Shown piece by piece: positions 23,777 through 29,582 of a DNA stretch of 29,582 nucleotides; positions within the stretch are counted from its first letter, which is position 1, and the number at the start of each line of letters is the position of its first letter. This DNA is from Sphingomonadales bacterium. Lineage in GTDB: Bacteria; Pseudomonadota; Alphaproteobacteria; Sphingomonadales; Sphingomonadaceae. Below the pieces are notes generated by a model that was given only the letters and a program-made list of their open reading frames with translations, was not told the origin of the DNA and did no database searches. The position numbers and the translations under genes were made by a program. The DNA lies in assembly GCA_004292705.1 (NCBI GenBank), contig RDXA01000346.1, forward strand, positions 1 to 29,582. The letters run 5' to 3'.

Positions 23777-24784
23777 TTACAAGAACTTCGCCACCACTCC
23801 GGCCGTGTCGATCATCCGGTTGGAGAAACCCCACTCGTTGTCGTACCAGCTGACCACGCGGGCAAGCTTGCCTTCCATCACGCTGGTTTCAAGGCTGTCG
23901 ACCGTCGAACTGGCGGGATAGTGGTTGAAGTCCGACGAGACGAGCGGCTGGTCGGTATAGTCGAGCACGCCCTTCATTGCGCCCTTGGCTGCGGCCTTCA
24001 ACGCGGCATTGATTTCCTCTGCCGTGGTGTCGCGGCTCGGCACGAACACGAGGTCGACCATCGAGACATTCGGGGTCGGCACACGCACTGACGAACCGTC
24101 GAGCTTGCCCTTCAGTTCAGGCAGGACCAGGCCCACCGCGCGGGCTGCGCCGGTCGTGGTCGGGATCATGTTCTGCGCACCCGCACGGGCGCGGCGCAGA
24201 TCGGGGTGGATCTGATCCAGCATGCGCTGGTCGTTGGTGTAGGAATGGATCGTGGTCATGAACCCGCGCTCGATCCCGATCACGTCATTCAGCACCTTGG
24301 CCACCGGAGCGAGGCAGTTGGTGGTGCAGCTCGCGTTGGAGATGATCACGTCATCGGCGGTCAGCGTCTCGTGGTTCACGCCGTAGACGATGGTCTTCGA
24401 CACGCCCGTGGCCGGCGCGGAGATGATCACGCGCTTGGCCCCGGCGGCAAGGTGCGGGCGGCTCGCTTCATCCGACTGGAAGAAGCCGGTGCATTCCAGC
24501 ACGATGTCGATGCCCATTTCGCCGTGCGGCAACTTGCCCGGATCACGCTCCTTGGTCACCGCGATGCGCTTGCCATTGACGATGATCGCATCGCCATCAG
24601 CAGCGACGTCGCCGTTGAAGCGCCCGTGGATCGAATCGTGGGCGAAAAGCAGCGCATTGGCCTTGGCATCGGCAAGATCGTTGATCGCGACCAGATCGAG
24701 ATCGTGGTCGGTGCGCTCAAGGATGGCGCGGGCGACGAGACGGCCGATGCGGCCAAAGCCGTTGATGGCAACTTTGGTAGCCAT
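23777..24784 (-). CDS. gap: Glyceraldehyde-3-phosphate dehydrogenase
   Basis: A 335-residue type I GAPDH, oxidising and phosphorylating glyceraldehyde-3-phosphate with NAD(P). Start ATG at 24784. The N-terminal Rossmann motif is INGFGRIGRLVARAI. The catalytic segment SNASCTTNCLAPVAKVL holds the active cysteine, followed by the catalytic His in TTIHSYTNDQ and the C-terminal WYDNEWGFSNRM. Position 34 or so reads INDLAD, as in many NAD-preferring enzymes, though cofactor choice is not certain. It starts 15 bp after tkt and is probably co-transcribed with it, which fits a tkt-gap-pgk carbon cluster. Confidence 0.97.
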   Translation of the reverse strand: MATKVAINGFGRIGRLVARAILERTDHDLDLVAINDLADAKANALLFAHDSIHGRFNGDVAADGDAIIVNGKRIAVTKERDPGKLPHGEMGIDIVLECTGFFQSDEASRPHLAAGAKRVIISAPATGVSKTIVYGVNHETLTADDVIISNASCTTNCLAPVAKVLNDVIGIERGFMTTIHSYTNDQRMLDQIHPDLRRARAGAQNMIPTTTGAARAVGLVLPELKGKLDGSSVRVPTPNVSMVDLVFVPSRDTTAEEINAALKAAAKGAMKGVLDYTDQPLVSSDFNHYPASSTVDSLETSVMEGKLARVVSWYDNEWGFSNRMIDTAGVVAKFL

Positions 24785-24799
24785 AAGAGATACTCCTGC

Positions 24800-26776
24800 T
24801 TAAGCGTTCAATTTGTTCATGATTTTCGGGACGATTTGATCGGCAGTAAAGCCGAAATGGGCAAACAGGTCGCCCGCCGGGGCCGAGGCGCCGAAGCTGT
24901 CGAGCCCGATATTGAGGCCGCCCGTGCCCGTGTAGCGCTGCCAGCCGAAAGTGCATGCCGCCTCGATCGAGACGATCAGCGCGTCAGCAGGAAGAATATC
25001 CGCGCGGTATGCGGCGTCCTGTTCGTCGAACAATTCGGTGCAGACCATCGAGACGACATCCGCGCCAATGCCCTGTCCTTCCAGCTCCGCAGCGCAGGCG
25101 ACCGCAAGTTCGACTTCCGAGCCCGTGGCGAGCAACACGACCTTCCGGGCGCTTTGCGCGGCCCTGATCCGATAACCGCCCTTGGCCGAGAGGTTCTCGC
25201 CGGCCTCAAGCCGCAATTGCGGCAGGTTCTGGCGGGTCAGTGCCAACACCGTCGGGCGATCTTTCTGCCGGAGCGCGATGTCCCAGCACTCCGCCGTCTC
25301 GACCGCATCGGCGGGGCGCATGACCAACAGGTTCGGCATGGCGCGCAGCGAGGCGAGATGCTCGACCGGCTGGTGCGTCGGCCCATCCTCGCCCAGACCG
25401 ATCGAATCATGCGTCATCACGTAGACCACACGGGCGTGCTGGAGTGCCGAGAGGCGGATCGCTCCGCGCGCATAGTCGGTGAAAACGAGGAAGGTGCCGC
25501 CATAGGGGATCACCCCGCCATGCAGCGCCATCCCGTTCATCGCCGCCGCCATGCCGAATTCGCGGATGCCGAAATACACATAGCGCCCGGCGTAATTGTC
25601 GCGGTTGAACGTGCCGATCCCGCCCGCGAGCGTGTTGTTCGAACCAGTGAGGTCAGCGCTGCCACCGATGGTATCGGGCAAGGCCGGGTTGATTGCACCG
25701 AGGGCGATTTCGCTGGCCTTGCGGGTAGCGATCTTTTGCGGCGCGGCGATCAGGCCGTTGATGTGATCGGACAGGCCGAAGCCTTCGGGCAGATCGCCGG
25801 CCATGCGCCGCTCGAACTCGGCCTTGTGGGAACTGGCTTCGAAATGCCCGGCCCAGGTACCATGTGCGCGGCGACCCGGTTCGCCCGCGCTGCGCCAATC
25901 GGCGAGGATATCGGACGGAATCTCGAACGGCGCAGCGGTCCATCCCAGCGTCTCGCGAGCCGCTGCGACTTCAGCTGCACCAAGCGCTGCACCGTGGGTG
26001 GCGCTGGTGCCTTGCTTGTTCGGTGCACCCTTGCCGATCACGGTGCGGCAAGCAACCAGCGAGGGGCGCGGATCGGCCTTCGCCTCGGTCAGCGCGCCGT
26101 CGATATCGGCAAAGTCGTGACCGTCGCATTCCGTCACGTGCCAGCCAGTTGCCGCATAGCGCGCCTTGATGTCTTCGGACGTCGAAAGATCGGTGGCGCC
26201 ATCGATGGTGATGCGGTTGTCGTCCCAAAGCACGTTCAAACGCCCAAGGCCAAGGTGGCCTGCAAGGCCAATCGCCTCGTGATTGATGCCCTCCATCAGG
26301 CACCCGTCGCCCGCGATCACCCAGGTGCGGTGATCGACCAGATCATCGCCATAGACAGCGTTGAGATGGCGTTCTGCCATGGCCATGCCGACCGCCATCG
26401 CCAGTCCCTGCCCGAGAGGGCCGGTGGTGCATTCCACGCCGTCGAGCAGGAAATTCTCGGGATGGCCCGCGCAGGGACTGGAAAGCTGGCGGAAGTTGCG
26501 GATGTCATCGATGGTCGGTGCCGCATAGCCCGACAGGTAAAGCAGGCTGTAGATCAGCATCGACCCATGACCGGCGCTCAGCACAAAACGGTCGCGGTCC
26601 GCCCACCGGGGCGCGGTGGGATCGAACTTGAGGTGACCGGTAAACAGCACCGTCGCCACATCGGCCATGCCCATGGGCATTCCCGGGTGGCCGGAATTGG
26701 CCGCCTCGACCGCGTCCATCGAAAGGGCGCGGATGGCATTGGCCATCGGCTGGAGGCGGGCAGCATCGATGCTCAT
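24800..26776 (-). CDS. tkt: Transketolase
   Basis: A 658-residue thiamine-diphosphate enzyme shuttling two-carbon units between ketoses and aldoses in the pentose phosphate pathway. The start ATG at 26776 (MSIDAARLQPMANAIRAL) has AGGAG upstream. The frame is open to 26917 without family sequence. The N-domain has GHPGMPMG, SAGHGSMLIYSLLYLSGY, and the ThDP motif GDGCLMEGINHEAIGLAGHLGLGRLNVLWDDN. The pyrimidine domain has TFLVFTDYARGAIRLSAL and HDSIGLGEDGPTHQPVEH. The C-terminal domain starts near ATGSEVELAVACA. It heads the central-carbon gene run. The 202 bp upstream is shared with the divergent 71-residue protein gene. Confidence 0.97.
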   Translation of the reverse strand: MSIDAARLQPMANAIRALSMDAVEAANSGHPGMPMGMADVATVLFTGHLKFDPTAPRWADRDRFVLSAGHGSMLIYSLLYLSGYAAPTIDDIRNFRQLSSPCAGHPENFLLDGVECTTGPLGQGLAMAVGMAMAERHLNAVYGDDLVDHRTWVIAGDGCLMEGINHEAIGLAGHLGLGRLNVLWDDNRITIDGATDLSTSEDIKARYAATGWHVTECDGHDFADIDGALTEAKADPRPSLVACRTVIGKGAPNKQGTSATHGAALGAAEVAAARETLGWTAAPFEIPSDILADWRSAGEPGRRAHGTWAGHFEASSHKAEFERRMAGDLPEGFGLSDHINGLIAAPQKIATRKASEIALGAINPALPDTIGGSADLTGSNNTLAGGIGTFNRDNYAGRYVYFGIREFGMAAAMNGMALHGGVIPYGGTFLVFTDYARGAIRLSALQHARVVYVMTHDSIGLGEDGPTHQPVEHLASLRAMPNLLVMRPADAVETAECWDIALRQKDRPTVLALTRQNLPQLRLEAGENLSAKGGYRIRAAQSARKVVLLATGSEVELAVACAAELEGQGIGADVVSMVCTELFDEQDAAYRADILPADALIVSIEAACTFGWQRYTGTGGLNIGLDSFGASAPAGDLFAHFGFTADQIVPKIMNKLNA

Positions 26777-26978
26777 GGGCACGCTATTCTCCTGCGGGAA
26801 CAACAGCGCGTCACGCGCGCGATTCGCCCCCGGTTGCGGTCGCGCTGTGCCATTGCCGAGGCCAAGGGGGAGGTCAACCTTGCGCGCACATCGATACTCC
26901 CGCGCGCGCTCGCACACTTATCAACAGCCCCCGCCAAGACTTTGCGCCGCCACCATTCTGTTGGTATCAATAGTCGCC

Positions 26979-27194
26979 ATGACCGCCGACCGCATCGCTA
27001 CCGCGCTTGCCCGCATCGAGGCCGCGATTGCCCGCATCGAGACTGCACGCAAAAGCGTCGGAGGGGCCGATGCGAAGGCTGGTGGCGGTTCGAGCCGGGT
27101 GGTCGAACTGGTCAATGTTCACGAGAAGTTGCGCGAACAAGTAGCCGAAAGCCTTCGCGAACTTGACGATCTGCTGGCCAAGCTGGAGGACTGA
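26979..27194 (+). CDS. Small coiled-coil protein upstream of zapA (71 residues)
   Basis: The ATG at 26979 starts a 71-residue product. Two similar short repeats, LARIEAAIARIE, are followed by a Gly/Ser linker (GGADAKAGGGSS) and a heptad-rich helix, VNVHEKLREQVAESLRELDDLL. It is therefore probably a coiled coil. The stop lies two bases before the zapA start, so the two are translationally linked. In sphingomonads a small helical protein commonly precedes zapA. A role alongside ZapA at the division ring is a reasonable guess but not shown. The in-frame region upstream to 26667 runs antisense to tkt and is not coding. Confidence 0.82.
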   Translation: MTADRIATALARIEAAIARIETARKSVGGADAKAGGGSSRVVELVNVHEKLREQVAESLRELDDLLAKLED

Positions 27195-27196
27195 GG

Positions 27197-27679
27197 ATGA
27201 ACACCGTCACTCTCAGCATCGGCCCCAAGACCTATACCGTCGCTTGTGCCGAAGGTCAGGAAGCCCATATCCGGGCACTGGGCGCGATGATCGCGGAGAA
27301 ATACGCGCAGCTTGGGCAAACCCGTGCGCCGCTCGAAGCGCAGAACCTGTTGTTTGCGGCGCTGTTCCTCGCCGATGAACTGGCAGAAGCACGCAAGCGC
27401 CTCGCCACCGAGCCGGAGCCGATGGCAGTTCCGGCCCCGGAAGCTGACACCGGCGAGATTGAAGCCCTGCGCGAAGCCCTGGCGCAAATGGAGGATGAGC
27501 TTGCGACCGCGCGCGCTGCGGCCGCAAGGCCTGTGCCAGTGACCCCGCAATTCGATCTGTTCGGAGGGCAGGCTCCTGGCAGCGCCGCCGAGGCTGATCT
27601 TGCCACGCGGCTCGAAGAGCTGGCAGAACGGATCGAAGCCAATGCCACCGCGCTTGAAGCGGCCGCCGCGAGCGCCTAG
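27197..27679 (+). CDS. zapA: Cell division protein ZapA
   Basis: A 160-residue protein whose first 70 residues form the ZapA domain: MNTVTLSIGPKTYTVACAEG, then HIRALGAMIAEKYAQLG and the helix LLFAALFLADEL. ZapA binds FtsZ and cross-links protofilaments at midcell. The C-terminal half is long for ZapA. It has an Ala/Glu-rich coiled coil (about 90-115), a proline-containing link with VTPQFDLFGG, and a second helical stretch (130-158). The link FDLF is a possible short contact motif. The ATG at 27197 has GAGG directly upstream, within the end of the previous gene. 6S RNA follows, the classical arrangement. Confidence 0.93.
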   Translation: MNTVTLSIGPKTYTVACAEGQEAHIRALGAMIAEKYAQLGQTRAPLEAQNLLFAALFLADELAEARKRLATEPEPMAVPAPEADTGEIEALREALAQMEDELATARAAAARPVPVTPQFDLFGGQAPGSAAEADLATRLEELAERIEANATALEAAAASA

Positions 27680-27689
27680 ATAGGATCTT

Positions 27690-27850
27690 GGCGGGACTGC
27701 CCGGCACGAGCCGATTGAATATCCCTGAGGCTATAAGTAATCCAAATGGGAGCTGTCCCTGCCCTTGCGTGCCGGTTCGTCCGGAACTCTCGGGCATACG
27801 GCGCCCACCTGACGTACCACGCGTCAGAGGATTTCTAGCGCAAACGACCC
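27690..27850 (+). ncRNA. ssrS: 6S RNA (approximate ends)
   Basis: It lies between zapA and the 5-formyltetrahydrofolate cyclo-ligase gene, the conserved position of 6S RNA in proteobacteria. The sequence can form the 6S shape. A closing stem pairs GAATATCC-CTGA (from 27717) with TCAG-AGGATTTC (to 27835). An AT-richer internal bubble follows (CTATAAGTAATCCAAA on the 5' side). A long terminal stem has TGGGAGC against GCGCCCA and TGCCC against GGGCA. 6S RNA mimics an open promoter and sequesters housekeeping RNA polymerase. The folded core is only about 119 nt, so the transcript ends given are estimates. Confidence 0.68.
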
Positions 27851-27852
27851 AT

Positions 27853-27872
27853 GGTGGTTCCGTCACCTTTTT
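27853..27872 (+). terminator. Probable terminator of 6S RNA
   Basis: A short hairpin (GGTG-GTTCCGT-CACC, 27853-27867) is followed directly by five T residues. The stem is small, but the position just after the 6S core fits an end of that transcript. The following 150 bp before the next gene hold only a hairpin, CGGCCC-TTT-GGGCCG (27990-28004), and no gene. Confidence 0.5.
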
Positions 27873-28024
27873 GATGCCCTACCGCTTCGCTGCTTGAGGG
27901 CCGATTTGATTTTCGTGCGCCCTCCGGCGTGCGATCCCCGCTCGACGCGCAGTAAAGCTTCGCAGGCTGCGGGTGCCCGGTCGGGCTTGCGGCCCTTTGG
28001 GCCGTAGCCTACCGCTTGGATGCA

Positions 28025-28603
28025 ATGACCGAACCTTCCAAATCCGAGCTCCGCCGTACCTTACGCATGGCGCGCAAGGCCCATGTCGAGGCTCTACCAG
28101 ACCATATTCGCGGCCTGCTGTTCCACCGCCCCCCTGCGCCGCTGCTGGCGCGCATCCCGGCCGAGGCAGTTATAGGCCTCTACCATGCCGGGCCTTGGGA
28201 AGCTCCCGCGGCGGCCTATGCGCGCTTTTTCCGTGATGCGGGGCACAGCATCGCCCTCCCCCATTTTGCCGATCGCGATGCGGCCATGACTTTCCGCCAC
28301 CACACCGATCCCTATGCGCAGGACGATCTCGAGGTCGGCCCCTTCGGTATCCTGCAACCGGCTGCCACAGCCGAGCCGCTCATCCCGGAGATCCTGTTCG
28401 TGCCGCTGGTCGGATTTACCGCCAGCGGGGCACGGCTCGGGCAAGGCGGAGGGCATTATGATCGCTGGCTGGCGGAACATCCGCCGCTTCTGGCCATTGG
28501 GCTGGCATGGGACGCGCAGGCCTGCGATTCCCTGCCGACCGAAGCCCACGACGTGCCGCTCGATGCGGTGGTCACCCCAACCCGGATTTACGGAACCCTG
28601 TAA
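28025..28603 (+). CDS. 5-formyltetrahydrofolate cyclo-ligase
   Basis: A 192-residue ATP-dependent enzyme converting 5-formyl- to 5,10-methenyltetrahydrofolate (YgfA/MTHFS/FthC family). Start ATG at 28025. A TTG three codons upstream is unlikely. The N-terminal basic helix KSELRRTLRMARKAH supplies the substrate and ATP site. EVGPFGILQP and the signature VGFTASGARLGQGGGHYDRWL form the phosphate loop. The C-terminus ends LDAVVTPTRIY as usual. It follows 6S RNA, as in many bacteria, where the two are often linked in stress or persister physiology. Its stop overlaps the next start as TAATG. Confidence 0.95.
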   Translation: MTEPSKSELRRTLRMARKAHVEALPDHIRGLLFHRPPAPLLARIPAEAVIGLYHAGPWEAPAAAYARFFRDAGHSIALPHFADRDAAMTFRHHTDPYAQDDLEVGPFGILQPAATAEPLIPEILFVPLVGFTASGARLGQGGGHYDRWLAEHPPLLAIGLAWDAQACDSLPTEAHDVPLDAVVTPTRIYGTL

Positions 28604-28854
28604 TGCGCGAGACCCCGACTTGGCGAATCCCCTTCGGCATTGTCAGCCTGTTCATCCTGCTGATCGTCTACGGCGTTGTGATCGCGCGCTATGCGCCGGG
28701 GATCATCGGCCTTTGGTCAGGCGGAGCGCAAACCGTGGTTTATGTCGTGCTGGGTCTCGTCTGGCTGCTGCCGCTGAAGCGGTTCCTGATCTGGATGGAA
28801 ACCGGAAGCTGGAGCGCGCCCGGCACAACTCAGACAAAAGAAAAGGCGGACTGA
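28603..28854 (+). CDS. DUF2842 family small membrane protein
   Basis: An 83-residue protein whose ATG at 28603 shares one base with the previous stop. It has two membrane helices (about 10-29, IPFGIVSLFILLIVYGVVIA, and 45-60, VVYVVLGLVWLLPLK) and the ending FLIWMETGSW typical of the alphaproteobacterial DUF2842 family. Function unknown. Translational coupling to the folate enzyme suggests co-expression only. The stop codon lies inside the terminator hairpin. Confidence 0.88.
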   Translation: MRETPTWRIPFGIVSLFILLIVYGVVIARYAPGIIGLWSGGAQTVVYVVLGLVWLLPLKRFLIWMETGSWSAPGTTQTKEKAD

Positions 28855-28867
28855 CGCCCGCCTTTTT
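28841..28867 (+). terminator. Rho-independent terminator after DUF2842
   Basis: The arms AAAAGGCGG (28841-28849) and CCGCCTTTT (28858-28866) pair perfectly around an eight-base loop that contains the DUF2842 stop codon, with a run of five T. This is a clear intrinsic terminator. Confidence 0.9.
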
Positions 28868-28887
28868 CGTTTCCTGCGTGGAACAAG

Positions 28888-28964
28888 TGGCGCGAGTGAC
28901 GGGGCTCGAACCCGCGACCTCCGGCGTGACAGGCCGGCGCTCTAACCGACTGAGCTACACCCGC
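28888..28964 (-). tRNA. tRNA-Asp (GTC)
   Basis: A 77-nt tRNA on the minus strand. The acceptor GCGGGTG pairs with CACTCGC, with one G-U pair. TAGCTCAG opens the D arm. The anticodon stem CCGGC/GCCGG holds the loop CTGTCAC with anticodon GTC. The T arm is GCGGG-TTCGAGC-CCCGT and the CCA end is encoded (28888-28890). Confidence 0.97.
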
Positions 28965-29081
28965 GCATCTTGTCCTTCCCGAGCAAGCGGCGCTGCCGTC
29001 CCGCTCGTGGAGCAGCGCCATTAGGGCTGCGCTTACGGGCTGTCAACGCTCTCGGCATGGCCCTTGGCGCAATATTTTCGT

Positions 29082-29582
29082 CTAATCGACCAACAGGAGC
29101 GCCGGGGTTTCGATCAGACGCTTGATCGCCTGAACGAAGCTTGCCGCGTCGTGCCCGTCGACAACGCGGTGATCGCAGCTGATCGAGATGTTCATCAGCT
29201 TGCGCTTGGCAATGCGTTCGCCACCCATGCCGTCGGATACGAACATCGGGCGCTCGACAATCCGGTTGGGACCGATGATCGCAACTTCAGGCCGGTTGAT
29301 GACCGGCGTGGTCGCAATCCCGCCAAGGGGGCCGAGCGAGGTGACCGTCAAGGTCGAGCCCGAAAGCTCTTCCGATGTCGCCTTGCCGCTGCGTGCGGCC
29401 TCGGCCAGACGTCCGATCTCGCGGGCGAGCTGCCACAGGTTGCGGCTCTGCGCATCGCGAATCACCGGCACCATCAGCCCGGCGTCGGTCTGCGCCGCCA
29501 TGCCGAGATGGACCGCGCCATAACGCGTCACAACGCCCGCCTCGTCATCATAGCGCGCGTTGATCATCGGATAGTCGGGCAC
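29082..29582 (-). CDS. 2-oxo acid dehydrogenase E2 (dihydrolipoamide acyltransferase), C-terminal part
   Basis: The frame is open from the right edge to a stop at 29082. The 166 residues seen are the catalytic domain end of a lipoamide acyltransferase. They include the substrate-channel segment GLMVPVIRDA, GSTLTVTSLGPLGGIATTPVIN, and the active-site motif SCDHRVVDG with catalytic His and Asp. The closing sequence PALLLVD and the first-half motifs fit the branched-chain 2-oxo acid dehydrogenase E2 better than the alphaproteobacterial pyruvate dehydrogenase E2 (which ends differently), but the lipoyl and E1-binding domains lie outside the window. It belongs to an operon off the right edge. Confidence 0.92.
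   Translation of the reverse strand: MPDYPMINARYDDEAGVVTRYGAVHLGMAAQTDAGLMVPVIRDAQSRNLWQLAREIGRLAEAARSGKATSEELSGSTLTVTSLGPLGGIATTPVINRPEVAIIGPNRIVERPMFVSDGMGGERIAKRKLMNISISCDHRVVDGHDAASFVQAIKRLIETPALLLVD

Noticed and set aside
22778..24091. 437-codon plus-strand open frame over pgk and gap
   Set aside because: No family-like sequence, and it spans two certain genes and their palindromic spacer.
24206..27166. Very long plus-strand open frame (986 codons) antisense to gap and tkt
   Set aside because: It mirrors the third-position GC bias of the real minus-strand genes, has no recognisable domain and covers two certain enzymes.
1..29582. CRISPR array, insertion sequences, prophage or toxin-antitoxin genes
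   Set aside because: No regularly spaced repeats, transposase motifs, phage genes or paired small toxin/antitoxin frames were seen on either strand.

Overview
The window looks like a chromosomal segment of a sphingomonad, most likely an Erythrobacteraceae relative (Erythrobacter/Porphyrobacter type). The evidence is high GC with strong third-position bias, the zapA - 6S RNA - 5-formyltetrahydrofolate cyclo-ligase - DUF2842 order, a divergent ScfR-type regulator and isocitrate lyase pair, and a PrsK/PrsR exopolysaccharide control operon. This placement rests on gene content and protein character, not on a database search. I see no integrase, insertion sequence, CRISPR array or phage gene.

Region 1 (1-3.5 kb): a cationic amino acid permease running off the left edge, divergent from panB (pantothenate synthesis). 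panB converges on a bile acid:sodium symporter-like gene, and their 3' ends overlap by 16 nt. The two genes share an exact 39-bp inverted repeat, read in the same frame in both. The symporter appears to have lost a membrane segment at that point.

Region 2 (3.5-9.9 kb, minus strand): a tightly overlapping operon of an EpsB_2-type sugar-phosphate transferase, the sensor kinase PrsK, the sigma-54 activator PrsR and a TPR lipoprotein. This is the regulatory and initiating part of an XrtA/PEP-CTERM exopolysaccharide system; the exosortase itself is not in the window.

Region 3 (10-13.5 kb): a ScfR/RamB-like regulator divergent from isocitrate lyase (aceA). A nested palindrome lies between them, and a 59-codon conserved-looking small gene follows aceA.

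Region 4 (13.5-20 kb): a secreted M20 amidohydrolase, an SLC13-type transporter with TrkA-C domains, tRNA-Leu(CAA), an inositol-monophosphatase-family enzyme, a paired palindromic repeat, elongation factor P and two small exported proteins, one of them on visibly less GC-rich DNA.

Region 5 (19.9-26.8 kb, minus strand): a central-carbon cluster tkt - gap - pgk - NTF2-like - thioesterase - class I fructose-bisphosphate aldolase - thiE. The aldolase reading frame is broken by what looks like a 20-nt deletion next to its catalytic aspartate. Together with aceA the cluster would serve growth on C2 compounds and gluconeogenesis, so the broken aldolase is notable.

Region 6 (27-29.6 kb): a 71-codon coiled-coil protein, zapA, 6S RNA, 5-formyltetrahydrofolate cyclo-ligase, DUF2842, tRNA-Asp(GTC), and the C-terminal part of a 2-oxo-acid dehydrogenase E2 subunit running off the right edge. 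No wholly new system is evident. The strongest oddities are the panB/symporter inverted repeat and the aldolase frameshift.
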